From NCBI GenBank assembly GCA_026874595.1, contig CM049306.1, positions 110,248,142 through 110,312,141 of the forward strand: a stretch of DNA of 64,000 nucleotides, in the 5' to 3' direction. Under the pieces are notes generated by a model. It was not told where the DNA came from, made no database searches, and worked only from the letters and a program-made list of their open reading frames with translations. Source of the stretch: Sipunculus nudus. Lineage: Eukaryota; Annelida; Sipuncula; Golfingiida; Sipunculidae. This document shows positions 48,701 to 59,535 of this stretch, in pieces. The first letter of the stretch is position 1, and each line of letters begins with the position of its first letter. The position numbers and the translations under genes were made by a program.

Positions 48701-50937
48701 AATCTTCTTTCTTGACATCCCAGGAGGTCCATAAAAAAATTACCATGGAAACCTGAAATTAGGTCTCTGTTATCCATATTGTCCGAGCTATGGGGCTCAG
48801 AAGTACTCCCAGAATAACTAAAAATTTGATACGAAAGCTCTAGTATTTAAGCAACTAGTGCATTGATCGGCATGATTCTATGCATGCATATGCATCATGG
48901 AGTGTTTCCTTAGTTCCTGCAGACTGGTGGCCCCACCTAGACTTTTAAAAAATGTTAGCCCTTTTTTTCTCTATTTTTGAGACCTTCAAAGATGCGGTTG
49001 TCTGTTAACAGGGCACAAATTGTAACCTTTGTTCCCAGAATCTTTTAACTTAACATCCAGGGAGGTCTGTGAAAAATATCCTTCGAAACTTGAAATTAGG
49101 TCTCTGTTACTCATATTCTCTGAGCAATAGGGCTTATAACCCCCCCCCCCCCCCCCAGCATAATTAAATATTTGATACCAAAGCAGAGCAAAAATCATAA
49201 CCATTCAACCTGGAATTTTTAACTTGACATCCTGAGAGTTCCTCAAAAGTTCTCACTAGAAACCTGTAATTCGGTCACTGTGACCTATATTCTCAGAGTA
49301 TTGGGTATGTTTGAGCACCCCAGAAAATGCAAAATACACAAAAATTGCCAGATTCCTCAGGAAAGGCTGGTTGGATTGTCATCAAATTTGTTGTGCTAAT
49401 GGGTCTTGATGAACTTAGGCTAAGATGCATGAACAATGATGCCATCAACATTATCTTTATTAGTTGCCTGTACAAGGACATATTGTTAACATGTCAGTCG
49501 GATGAGCGTCATGACCCATGGGTCAATTGTGTTAAATTTGGTTGCCATTCAGAATGTTAGTCTCATCCTAAGATATATCATTAAGCTTGTTATCAGTGTG
49601 TTATAACATAAGATCTATCATTTAGCATGTTATCAGTGTGTTATAACTTTAGATCTATCATTTAGCATGTTACCAGTGTGTTATAACTTAAGACCTATCA
49701 TTTAGCATGTTATTAGTAAGTTATAAGTTCTGTCATTTAGCATGATATGAATGTGTTTAATTTAAACCTATCATTTATCAGTTATCAGTGTGTTATAACT
49801 ATGCCTGGTAATTACAGACAAGAAGCAGCACCGTAACGGCATCAAGAGGCCTAAGACAAACAGATACCCATCACTGAAAGGGGTAAGTGGAATGTACCCA
49901 GCACTGACCATGTGCTGTCACATACAATCACAATAAAATGTTCTCTGTATTCTGTAAAGTTAATTGAAAGCTAAACAGTTATATCATAATTGTTTATATA
50001 AAAAATGAATGTAAGAAAGCTGTTGGAAATAATCAATGTTTTAATGCAGGATTAAATCTTAATAAATACCTTAAATACTTTAAAAAATGTAGATTTTTGA
50101 AAATGTCACAGTTCTTGAAAGAATACTGAACTTTCAGTTACTTTTATGGCACACTCCTCTTAGAGCAGTCTTCTTTCTTGTAACAGCTGCTTTGTACAGC
50201 AAGATTCTCTTGGTTTGACCACCAGGGTGGGCAGAGAGCAAAGAGCTGTAATCACACCAATGAGAGCATGGTATTGCATTATGCATCCAGCTCCAACTTT
50301 CAAACATGTGACACCTTCTCTCGCTGGTCTAATTACACCCAAGACACTTCCCGTTGATCTAATTTTTGACCCGATGCCAGAAATGGTGCTATCAAACCAG
50401 TGAGTGGGTGACACATGGAAGCACTATGTGATACCTCACCCTCGTTGGTCTGATTACAATTCTTGGCTCTGTGCCAGCCCTGGTGGTGAGACCAAAAGAA
50501 CCTTACATTACAAAGCAGCGGTTACAAGAAAGGAGCTTTGGGACATCTGCAGCTTTAACTGCTGTGTGAGGAGCGTTCTTTCATGGTAGTTTTTAAATCC
50601 TTTCACCAGGCTTTTCGTTTGATAAAGTTGGATTAAAACTTGTGGAAATATGTAAACAGAACTCTTTGTTTTTTTTTTTTTTTTCAGTTGATTAGGAAAA
50701 CATAGAGAAGTAAACATTCAATGTTACTCTGGGCACACTTTATACTGTAATGCCAGTACAGGAAAATATGGTGTCAAAAGCTTATAAAACAGTGCTTTGC
50801 ATCTGTTGTTGTGACAGTCTTATAATTTAAAAAAAAATAAAACGATTACAGTGCTTGTATTTACTTTCCAGGTGGATCCTAAGTTCTTGAGGAACATGCG
50901 CTTTGCCAAGAAGCACAACAAGAAGAGTCCCAACTGA
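45720..50937 (+). CDS. RPL29: Large-subunit ribosomal protein eL29
   Basis: The coding sequence joins 45720-45756, 49818-49882 and 50872-50937 and encodes 55 residues. eL29 is a small basic protein of the cytosolic 60S subunit. The translation begins MAKSKNHTCHNQ, continues HRNGIKRPKTNRYPSLKG and ends VDPKFLRNMRFAKKHNKK followed by SPN, and is collinear with the conserved N-terminal core of the family. All junctions are canonical (GTGAGT, GTAAGT; AG acceptors) and keep frame. Vertebrate eL29 has a long Lys/Ala-rich C-terminal extension that is absent here; yeast and insect forms are also short, so this is not a truncation. The usual Trp in KWHRNG is Gln. Intact exons and introns argue against a processed pseudogene. 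Confidence 0.93.
45926..46312. repeat. Palindromic GAGCGCTC array in eL29 intron
   Basis: TACCGAGCGCTA or its palindromic form ACCGAGCGCTCGGT occurs about nine times, usually next to GGACTTTTTACCGAGCGCTA. Two longer modules alternate: one starts CTGGATTCACACCAGGCAT (45994) and recurs at 46141 (147 bp), the other starts CTGCCCTAACAACG (46067) and recurs at 46221 (154 bp). The last copies are degraded (TACCGAGCATTAG, TACCAAGCGCTAC). Confidence 0.93.
46418..46846. mobile_element. Hairpin-ended MITE with central CTCF-like motif, 429 bp
   Basis: The termini are inverted: CCTAGACACCCAAAACACTG at the left, and the complement of the right end reads CCTAAACACCCAGGACACCA. The similarity extends about 70-110 bp into the element (GTGACAAAAC, TTTGAAGC blocks). 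Each terminal repeat is itself nearly palindromic (ACCCAAAACACTGGTGTTTT). No transposase is present and no clear target duplication was found. CCACTAGGGGGCA lies at 46615-46627, almost at the midpoint. Confidence 0.72.
46615..46627 (+). promoter_or_regulatory. CTCF-like core motif
   Basis: CCACTAGGGGGCA fits the bilaterian CTCF core CCASYAGRKGGCA at every position. It sits in eL29 intron 2 inside a MITE. Binding is inferred. Confidence 0.45.
46847..47900. other. Intron sequence without recognised features
   Basis: Apart from a perfect CRE (TGACGTCA, 47056-47063) I see nothing recognisable in this part of the eL29 intron. Confidence 0.5.
48445..48468. repeat. Poly-C tract within repeat unit
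   Basis: About 24 C residues at the place where other family units have GGGGGG (other strand). Confidence 0.92.
49141..49157. repeat. Poly-C tract within repeat unit
   Basis: About 17 C residues at the same position of the next-but-one repeat unit. Confidence 0.92.
49568..49799. repeat. 40-bp tandem repeat, six copies, before eL29 exon 2
   Basis: Unit approximately AGATCTATCATTTAGCATGT then TATCAGTGTGTTATAACTTA. The last copy ends about 18 bp before the exon. Confidence 0.92.
49818..49882 (+). CDS. RPL29: eL29 coding exon 2
   Basis: Acceptor ATTACAG; the exon encodes HKKQHRNGIKRPKTNRYPSLKG when joined to the previous base. Donor GGG|GTAAGT in phase 0. A 40-bp tandem repeat ends just before it in the intron. 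Confidence 0.92.
49883..50871 (+). other. eL29 intron 3
   Basis: A 989-bp phase-0 intron with GTAAGT donor and TTTCCAG acceptor. Apart from a foldback element it holds AT-rich sequence and a poly-T run near 50670. Confidence 0.8.
50151..50576. mobile_element. Foldback MITE in eL29 intron 3, 426 bp
   Basis: The left half starting ACACTCCTCTTAGAGCAG and the reverse complement of the right half (ACGCTCCTCACACAGCAG) match over about 170-200 bp with scattered changes, including TTTCTTGTAACAGCTGCTTT against TTTCTTGTAACCGCTGCTTT. There is almost no unique interior. No coding capacity; open frames here are by-products. Confidence 0.68.
50872..50937 (+). CDS. RPL29: eL29 coding exon 3 and stop
   Basis: Acceptor TTTCCAG; encodes VDPKFLRNMRFAKKHNKK then SPN and a TGA. 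The near-complete match to the conserved eL29 core fixes the reading frame. Confidence 0.93.
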   Translation: MDPKFLRNMRFAKKHNKKSPN

Positions 50938-50970
50938 ACTTGTGATGGGAACAGTCTATCCTGATATGTA

Positions 50971-50976
50971 AATAAA
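50971..50976 (+). other. Polyadenylation signal of eL29
   Basis: AATAAA 33 bases after the eL29 stop codon, followed by a GTGTCTGT-type GT-rich stretch. A very short 3' UTR is typical of ribosomal-protein mRNAs. Confidence 0.75.
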
Positions 50977-50989
50977 GTGTCTGTCAAAA

Positions 50990-53900
50990 ATGCTGGATTT
51001 CTTATTAAAAAAAAAGGATGTTAAGTGGATTGTATGTACATGGGGAGTGTGTGGTGATCAATGAAAGCATAAACCTGCCAGGCTGTCAGAATGCATAAGA
51101 ACCCCCCCCCCCCCCCCCAACATGTCATAAACGTGGATATAAACAAACCAAACAACCAGTATGTAGTTATCAACATTTTCCTAACCTATGCTTGTGAAAG
51201 GATCAAGGAATTCTCTTTAGTCAATAGACATCAGTTGAATGCATTAACTGTCATGTTTTATCCTTCACCATTGCTGATCAAGTGCTCGACCACCTGCTGC
51301 CTTTTCAGACCCTCTCAAGCTGACCCTATGATTGTTGGAGACAACACTGACACCAGTTAATAATGCATGCACTGCCATGCAGATAACTTATTATTATCAC
51401 AGAAATTTTCCCTTCATTTTCATGACTATAAATTTGCCAGAATTGTATACACATGAACACAAAATATCGGGTTGATTTAAGTTGTGGTTAGAGGCATTGA
51501 GTCAGCAAGGACACCCAAGCTTAATAATGTGCCAGGCGCGTGCTTGCTGCCTGAATTAGGTCCTTGTACAAGATCATTGGTCTTTCAGACCCATCCATCC
51601 ACTGATTCTCTAGAAGTGCAATGTGTTGTGGGAATTTGAACAAATATGGAAATATTCAAGGTCATAGTTGCGGTCATGAAATCAATTTAAATATGCTTCA
51701 TTCTATGATAAATATCTGTGCCAGACCTGCCAACAGGCAAGGATTTAAGTGATTTAGTCTTGATTTTAAGATTTTCCACAGAAAATCTTATAAAGATTTA
51801 AATATTTTGGGAAAAAAAATTCTGTAATCAAATATATCTTACCTGAATCAATGGCTGGTCTTGAAATTTGAGTTGTGTAAAATATTGGAAAAAAGCTCAT
51901 TCTGGGCCATTCAAACCTTAAGCCCAAGAGCTTCAGGGGGTGCTGTAAGGGACCCCAGTTACCCTGTCATGGCATTGCCCCAAGAACCCCAATAGATGTC
52001 CAAAGGTGGGCCCATGAAGAGCAGGCACCACAGCTTTGAGAAAAATTTCAAGATATCAAATGTTGACAGGTCTACAATACATATACACAAATATGAAAGG
52101 AATCTTATGATAAATTTTTTAATTATATTGCTCACGCTGCAGTCAAATGCCAGCTTTTCAAATAACTTTTCTAAAGAAATCATGCAATTTCTAGCTTAGT
52201 CTGTACACATTAATGAACTCTAGGCAATAAGTGATAAGAAATGCCTCTATGATGGATGGTTGAGCTTGTTTATCTACACGCTGTTGGTAAACGCAATGTT
52301 GACAAATGGAAAAAAAACCTGAAACCTAACTTTGGTGGTTGCTTATGTGCAGAGGTTGAAAGGTCACTGTTTACTAAAAGTACTTTTACAAAACCCATCT
52401 GACTTGCTGCTGGATGTCCGTGTTGGTGTTTATTTAACAAGCACCCAGAATGTTATTAACACATGGATATAAACAAAACAAAAAACCTTTTTGCCGTGGG
52501 ATCCATGTTTCCTGGCTTCATTTTAGCGAACCTGTGAGATTGTTTGGTAGTCCATAGTATCTCACAAATGAGAATGTAATCATGAAGTAGGGGTCATCTG
52601 TAAACTTTGTATTGAGCTTATTTCTTGGGGCCATCGATCATCAGTACTTTAACCCATAATATTGATACGGGCGTGGGCTTGGAGAAGTCCTAACTTGTAT
52701 CACAAGCAGTTGCTGATGTGCACAGCTGACAATACTTTAAGACCACTTTGATGATAGAGGACTTTATTCAACAACAAGAGGTCTTGGACATGCAGTTTCT
52801 CTCTCTCAAAGCGTGCTCTTCAGATAGTTTTGTTCAACATGCAGACAAAACCCCATTGATTCTTATTCATAAAAAGACCACCGTTTTGTCCGAAGGAGTA
52901 TTCCTGATTTGGTGACAGAATAAGTGTATCTCTGAATACAGACACTGATGTAACTGTGTCACTGAGGTCAGCAATATCACCGAGATGGTATGTTATTATG
53001 AAAGAGAAGTAATAGCTTCAGTCCTATTTTTCGAGGACAGTGCTTACCTATACGTGGGTTCTCATAAAATAACATGTTTTAATTGTGTTCTACCATTCTC
53101 TCATCAAGTTAAATACGTTATTCATTCTGTGACACTATTTCTGTTTACACAGACTTAAAATAGGCCTGAATGGTTTGGTGTACTGTTCTCATAATTAAAT
53201 TGGGAGAGAAGCCTATATGTGTGTGACCAGATGACTGATTGTCTGTGTCACCAATTATGAAAAGTCATTAATTGCTCAATTTGACATTCCTGAATCTAAG
53301 CTTGTATTTTAAAAAAAATATGAAATATTCATTGAAATATTTCTTAATAAACAAATATGCCATCTCCTACTTCATAACAATATTTCAAGAACACTAGGTG
53401 CTATAGCATCCCCAAATTTTACGCAATAGTCATGTCAAATGTTGCTAGAGTGGCACCGCCTGCTTTGACTTGCATCTTACTGGGAAAAGCTGGAAAACTT
53501 CGAAAATTTTCTTCTAAAAAATCATTTAAGATTTCACTGAAATTATTCCATGGATGAGCCGTCTAAAGTTTGTTGAAATGCAGTGAATTTTGGCCGAGTT
53601 ACAGTAATTTAAACTAAAAGTTATATGGCCAAGTATGCATACTCGCATAACAAACTCAGAAATGGCAGGAGCTTGGATCACCAAGTTTTATGCAAATGTT
53701 AGTCACATGAGTCATATTTGATAATGAAACTGAGGTTTTGTGCCACGTGCATCAACCTGTTTTGTAATGTTAACCACCTTTCAGTCACTACTTTAAAATG
53801 TTTTCTGATGAAACTGTCAAGCCAAATTTGTAATATTTCACAAATGTTTTCCAAGGGTAGGGTTTCTCTATAAGAAGAGATCTCGTTATTTAATTTTTAG

Positions 53901-54340
53901 TAGGAAGCTAAATTTGGTCTTGTGGCCAAGTAAGCCTATATCAAACTGGGGACTGCAAGTCTTCTTCTGCAGAACTGTTGCTTCAGATTCAAAAACACTG
54001 TATTAATTATTCACCAATGGCCTCTCTTCAAGTTTGCTCAAAAGATTTTTGGCTGTATTATTGGATCTTAAACAATGGAAGGACTGTGAGATACTTTGGT
54101 ACAAAAAGCTAGTATATGTTGGTATCATCAGATGTGAGCTCTGTGGGTATATAAGCAGACACATATAGGCAATATAAATAAAGTTTCCATACCCAACTTT
54201 GTGTAATATAAATCCATGAATAAACTAGAATACAGATATTCAACAAGCGACTATGTGTGTCCGCCAAAATCAGAGTGGGACGGGTGATGTGAGGCATGGA
54301 TTATGTGGCAAGAGGAAATAGAGTGAGGTGTGTTGCATAT
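50990..54340. other. Gene-free stretch downstream of eL29
   Basis: No gene seen. The segment around 51720-52060, with AGCTTCAGGGGGTGCTGTAA and CCCCAAGAACCCCAAT words, looks like a degenerate dispersed repeat but has no second copy here. The remainder appears unique. Confidence 0.5.
51102..51118. repeat. Poly-C tract
   Basis: Seventeen consecutive C residues shortly downstream of eL29. Confidence 0.92.
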
Positions 54341-54344
54341 TAGC

Positions 54345-54990
54345 ATGGATGTCTGCAGCCGAAATGTGTATGTAGGTTGCGCCACCTACCACAAAATCCA
54401 GAAAGCTGTCCAAGTTGTATACATGTGCAAAATCTTAAGCAGATAAGTCAAACAACTACTGAGATATGAGTGATTTTATCCCACAGCAGACAAACAGAAG
54501 GACTTGTGCAAAAATGGTGGCAGGTGGCGCCACCAATTTTGTGTATGATTAAGAGCTCTATGGCGCCACCTGTCATAAAATCAAGAAAGCTGTCCTGGTT
54601 GTATAAACCTGCAAAATTTTAAGCAGATATGTCAAACAACTGCCGAGATATGAGTGATTTTGTCCAAAGGCAGACAAACAGACGGACACTGTGCAAAAAT
54701 GATTGCAGGTGGCGCCACCAGTTTTGCGTATGATAAAGAGCTATGTGAGATCTATACACATGTAAATTTTCAGGGAGATCCGTCAAACCAGTCCGGAGAT
54801 ATAAGCATGGATGTCTGAAGCATGAACATGAAAGTAGGTGGTGCCACCTGTCATAAAATCAAGAAAGCTATCCAGGATGTATACACATGCCGAATTTTAG
54901 GTGAATTAGTCAAACCACTGCAGAGATAGAAGTGATTTTTACCCAAGGCAGATGAACAGATGGACACTGTGCAAACATGGTTGCACAAAA
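54345..54990. repeat. Tandem family with GGTGGCGCCACC, units of about 180-280 bp
   Basis: CACCTGTCATAAAATCAAGA-type blocks recur near 54379, 54567 and 54846, each followed by GCAGACAAACAGA-type and TGTGCAAA blocks. Exact GGTGGCGCCACC lies at 54523-54534 and 54708-54719. Confidence 0.8.
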
Positions 54991-55149
54991 CTTCATTTTG
55001 GCGGATACAAATATGCTGATTAAATTTGGCTTTCAACAGGCATGCGATTCTAAAACAGTATTGCAGATACAATGTTTTCTCACAGGTTCTGTGCCATTGC
55101 TGTATTCGTATCCATAGAATCCCGACCATTGGAGATGAAACCAAGCATA

Positions 55150-56170
55150 ATTATTGGGTCACATGTAAAATGGTGCCTGACAAAGTCTGGTGATGCAACC
55201 TGCAATCCTTTACATGCAGTGTAAATCAGGGTGTCTTAAAAGCCCATATCTAAGGAATGGTTAAATTAATTGGGCTAAAATTATGCTTGTCCATAGATCT
55301 TGGATGCAACACCTACAATCATTTTCCAGTGGCGTCCATCCATGCATTTGCCATCTGTTTGTCCCATTGATTGCTTTAGTGTATTAGACTGAAATTGTGT
55401 GTCCATAGATCTTGGAAACCTGCATCTCGGACCCAAGACTGGTGGCGCCATCTGTATTTGTATTTGCGTGGCATCCATCCATGTGTTTGGTTTGGGTGAA
55501 AATAACTCAAATCTCAGGAGTGGTTCTGTGTACAAGTGGCAATGAAGGCATGAAAATTAGGAAAGGACATAAGGTGGTGCCACCTGTCTCCCGCAGAAGG
55601 CAAAAGCTATCCAAGACCTTCGGTAATTTGTTTTTTGGACCAATCCATGCATCCCTTTTGAGATATTTAAGATTTCGTGTAATTTTCACCAAATATGGAA
55701 ATATTTAAGGTCATGGCCCCCTCCTAGTTAAGGTCATGACCCCAATTTCAATATACCTCCTTCCATAACCCATATCTATATATGTGCATAATATGAAAGA
55801 AATTGGTCCATTAGTTTTTGACTTGTAATACTGACAGCACTGTTAAGTGGCAATGATTGGGGTATTAAAAGGCGTGAAAACAAGAAAAGGATAACAGGTG
55901 GCGCCACAAGTTCCAGTACATGACAGGGCTATCCAAGATCTACTGCCAACTTGATTTTTGGATCAATCCATGCAAGATTTTTTTAGATATTTAAGAATTT
56001 GTGATTTTCCCAAAAAATGCCATGGACCTATACAAAGTCAATGTCACCCTCCTATTTAAGGTCATGACCCCATTTTAATTAGGCATGGTCCTCTCACCCA
56101 TATATATGCACATGTCAAGTTTCTGTGAAATATTTTTTGGTTATTGCGTAAACAACTTATCTGCAGCGGC
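55150..56170. repeat. Tandem family with period about 325 bp
   Basis: Two related blocks, about 55535-55770 and 55860-56095, share AGGTGGTGCCACCTGT/AGGTGGCGCCACAAGT, GGACCAATCCATGCATC and AAGGTCATGACCCC phrases. An earlier pair (55290-55470) shares GTCCATAGATCTTGGA. Confidence 0.7.
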
Positions 56171-56529
56171 GGGACCAATATAAAACCATAGTATCCCCCC
56201 CCCCCACTCTGTCTGGGAATACAATAATGGAAGTATGTTATAAGGGAAGGATTATACCTAATGTTATCCCATTACACAGGTTTGCTTTAGGCCTTGACCA
56301 GTTCAAGGTAAACTAAAGTAGACCTCGTGACATCATCAGGTAAACCTTTAAAACTGAAAAAAAGTTTGGTGAAATAAAATTATGATTTACGAGATGTTCA
56401 ATTCTACAGCAGCTGCATGACTTTGCTGGAACCCAAGTATCCCCTCATTGCTCATTCTTGGAATCAGTTGAAAGGATTCTTCCCTTGCTAATGTTTCTCT
56501 CTAAGTTTCATAGATATTAGTTCAGAATT

Positions 56530-56696
56530 TTTTAGCTCAGCTGACTGTAAGTCATCTGAGCTTTAGTTAGGGTCCATTGTCTGTAGTCCGTCTGTCAGTC
56601 CAGCTGTTAGACTGGCATGTTTTGAAACCATAAGACCTACGAATCCATAATTCAGCATATCGTTAGATGTCCCCAAGATCTCCTACCAAACAAACA
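56530..56696. repeat. Truncated end fragment of the palindrome-ended family
   Basis: It starts TTAGCTCAGCTGACTGTAAG like the reversed right end of the family but continues for only about 165 bp before copy B begins. Confidence 0.6.
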
Positions 56697-58936
56697 AGTG
56701 GCCCATGGGCCATGACGCTCAGCTGAATTCAAGGAATGTTAAACAATGAGCAAAATGACTGCCAGAGTGCAAACAAATCATGAATTTTGTGAAAAATCCT
56801 TAGAAATGGTTTTCATTGTGCTTTTGGACAGATGACAACTTCATTTGAAGGTCTCATAAATAGAAAAAAAAATGCGTAAAAATTTGAAAAAAATACAGGT
56901 AGTGCCACCAGTCTGCAGGAACTGATGAAACACTCCATGATCAATATATATCCAAAGAATCATGGCTATCAAGGCATTAGTTATTCAGATACTGGAGCTT
57001 TTGTTTGTATCAAATTTTTAATTATTCTTGGGGGTATTTATGAGCCCTATAGCTCGGAGAATATGGGTAACATAAACCTAATTTCAGGTTTCCAAGGAGA
57101 TTTTTCATTAGTCTCCCTGGATGTCAAGTAAGAAGATTCTAGGTACAGCAGTTACAGTTTGTGGCATGTGAACAGATGACCACTTCATTTGAAGGTCTCA
57201 TAAATAGAGAAAAAATGCCTAAAAAATTGAAAAAAATACAGGTGGCGCCACCAGTTTGCAGGAACTGATGGATCACTTCATGATCAATATGCCTGCGAAG
57301 AACCATGGAGATTAATGCATTGGTTATTCAGATACTGGAGTTTTGTATCAAATTTTTAATTATTCTGAGGGGTACTTACTATGAAGGATATGGGTAACAG
57401 AGACCTAATTTCAGGTTTTCAAGGAGATTTTTCATGGACCTCCCTGGATATTAAGTTTGAAGATTCCAGGTCCAGTGGTTACAATTTGTGCCCTGTTAAC
57501 AGATGACAGTTTCATTGAGGTCTGAAAAAAAAGAGAAAAAAATTTGTAAAAATTCGAAAAAATACAGGTGGCACCACCAGTCTGCAGGAAATGATGGAAC
57601 ATCCCATGATCAATATTCATGCAAAGAATCATGATGATCAATGCAGTGGTTATTCAGATACTTTAGCTTTTGTATCAAATTTTGCATTATTCTGGGGGGT
57701 ACTTCGGAGCCCCATAGCTCCAAGGATATGGGTAACAGAGACCTAATTTCAGGTTTTCAAGGAGATTTTTCATGGACCTCCCTGGATATTAAGTTTGAAG
57801 ATTCCAGGTCCAGTGGTTACGATTTGTGCCCTGTTAACAGATGATAGTGTAATTGAGGTTTGAAAAAAAAAAAAGAGAAAAAAATTTGCTAAAAATTTGA
57901 AAAAATACAGGTGGCACCATTAGTCTGCAGGAAGTGATGGAACATCCCATGATCAATATTCATTCAAAGAATCTTGGTGATCAATGCAGTGGTTATTCAG
58001 AGTCTTGAGTTTTTGTATCAAATTTTCATTATTCTGGGGGGGGGGGGGGTACTTCAGAGCCCCATAGCTTGAAGAATCTGGGTAACAGAGACCTAATTTC
58101 TGGTTTCCATGGAGACTTTTCATAGGTCTCTCAGAATATCAAGAATGAAGATTCTAGGTCCGGTCTTTACGATTTGTGCCCTGTTAACAGATGTCCACAT
58201 TTTTAAAGGTTTCAAAAATAGAGAAAAAAATTCGTAAAAAATCGAAAAATAAGGTGGCGCCACCAGTCTGAAGAAACTGATGAAACATCTCATGATTAAT
58301 ATGTATGCCAAAAATCATGACCATCAGTGATGTAGTTAATGAGATATTGAAGTTTTTGTATCAAATTTTTCACTATTATGGGGGGTACTTTGGGGCCCCA
58401 TAGCTCGATGGATATGGGTAATAGAGACCTAATTTCTGGTTTCCATGGAGACTTTTCATAGGTCTCTCAGAATATCAAGAATGAAGATTCTAGGTCCAGT
58501 CTTTACGATTTTTGCCCTGTTAACAGATGTCCACATTTTTAAAGGTCTCAAAAATAGAGAAAAAAATTCGTAAAAAATCGAAAAATACAGGTGGCGCCAC
58601 CAGTCTGCAGGAACTGATGGAACATCTCATGGTCAATATATATGCCAAAAATCATGACCATCAGTGATGTAGTTAATGAGATATTGAAGTTTTTGTATGA
58701 AATTTTTTATTTTTCTGGGGGGTACTTCAGAGACCCATAGCTCGGAGAATATGGGTAACAGAGACTTTATTTCAGGTTTCCAAGGAGATTTTTAATGGAT
58801 CTCCCTGGATGTAAAGTTAGAAGATTTCAGGTCTAGCGTTTACGATTTGTGCCCTGTTAACGGACGGCCTGCCGGACGAACGACGGATGAAGAGTGATCG
58901 CTATAGCTCAGATGACTTTCAGTCAGCTGAGCTAAA
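56697..58936 (+). mobile_element. Copy B of the palindrome-ended repeat family with six internal units
   Basis: The left end is TGGCCCATGGGCCA then TGACGCTCAGCTGA; the right end is CTATAGCTCAGATGACTTTC then AGTCAGCTGAGCTAA. The ends share GCTCAGCTGA in inverted orientation. Inside are six tandem units of about 327-343 bp, judged from the GGTGGCGCCACC-type words at 56897, 57241, 57567, 57910, 58253 and 58590. No coding capacity. Confidence 0.75.
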
Positions 58937-59250
58937 AATTGGGTCACTGTGACTTTGTTTGTTCGAGAAATTAAGGAAAAACCTGTATTTTTCATTAAAA
59001 ACCATTTGTCACGCTTTAGAATTGCTTTATATCAAAATTACTTATGTATTTCTTCATATTTACCACTAATATTCCCTTATATAGTTCCTATGTACATGCC
59101 AAAAATGAGGTCAGTATTACATAATATATAAAAGTTATGGGCCCGGACATAATGCACTGAGAAAAAAATCAGAAAAGATATTTTCTCACTTAACATGATA
59201 TATGTTGAAGCTAGTGATTTTTTTATCAGGATATCAACTATATTTAATCA

Positions 59251-59535
59251 AGATTTAATTGTATACCCAAAATTATATCTAAATTTTGTAAATATTTTTA
59301 GTTATAAGCATAAATATAAAATCAGTTCCTTAAATTTTGACCAAATTTGACCTTGGCATATTTTTTTCCTGTAAGTACCTTTGACTATATTTTTAATAAA
59401 AGATTTAATTGTATACACAAAATTATATCTGAATTTTGAAAATATTTTAAGTTATTAGCATAAATATAAAATCAGTTCCTAAAATTTTGACAAAATTTGA
59501 CCTTGGCATATTTTTTTCCTGTAAATACATTTGAT
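59251..59535. repeat. 150-bp tandem duplication
   Basis: AGATTTAATTGTATAC starts at 59251 and again at 59401. The copies remain about 90 per cent alike through the TGACCTTGGCATATTTTTTT block. Confidence 0.92.

Larger units (their letters stand above)
47901..49530 (-). mobile_element. Copy A of a palindrome-ended repeat family (reverse orientation)
   Basis: It begins with TTAGCTCAGCTGACTG...AGTCATCTGAGCT (the family's right end, reversed) and ends with GAGCGTCATGACCCATGGGT (the left end, reversed). Between them are three tandem units of about 340 bp, with the GGTGGCGCCACC word at 48224-48235 and variants near 48585 and 48918, and two long poly-C runs. The copy is inside eL29 intron 2. Confidence 0.7.
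45757..49817 (+). other. eL29 intron 2 (4.1 kb), repeat-filled
   Basis: This intron holds a palindromic GAGCGCTC array, a hairpin-ended MITE, a reverse-oriented copy of the large palindrome-rich repeat, and a 40-bp tandem repeat. A snoRNA is often found in ribosomal-protein introns, but I could not recognise convincing C/D or H/ACA boxes. Confidence 0.8.

Noticed and set aside
45757-49817. snoRNA in eL29 intron
   Set aside because: Such genes are common in ribosomal-protein introns, but I found no convincing C/D or H/ACA box pairs in the right spacing.
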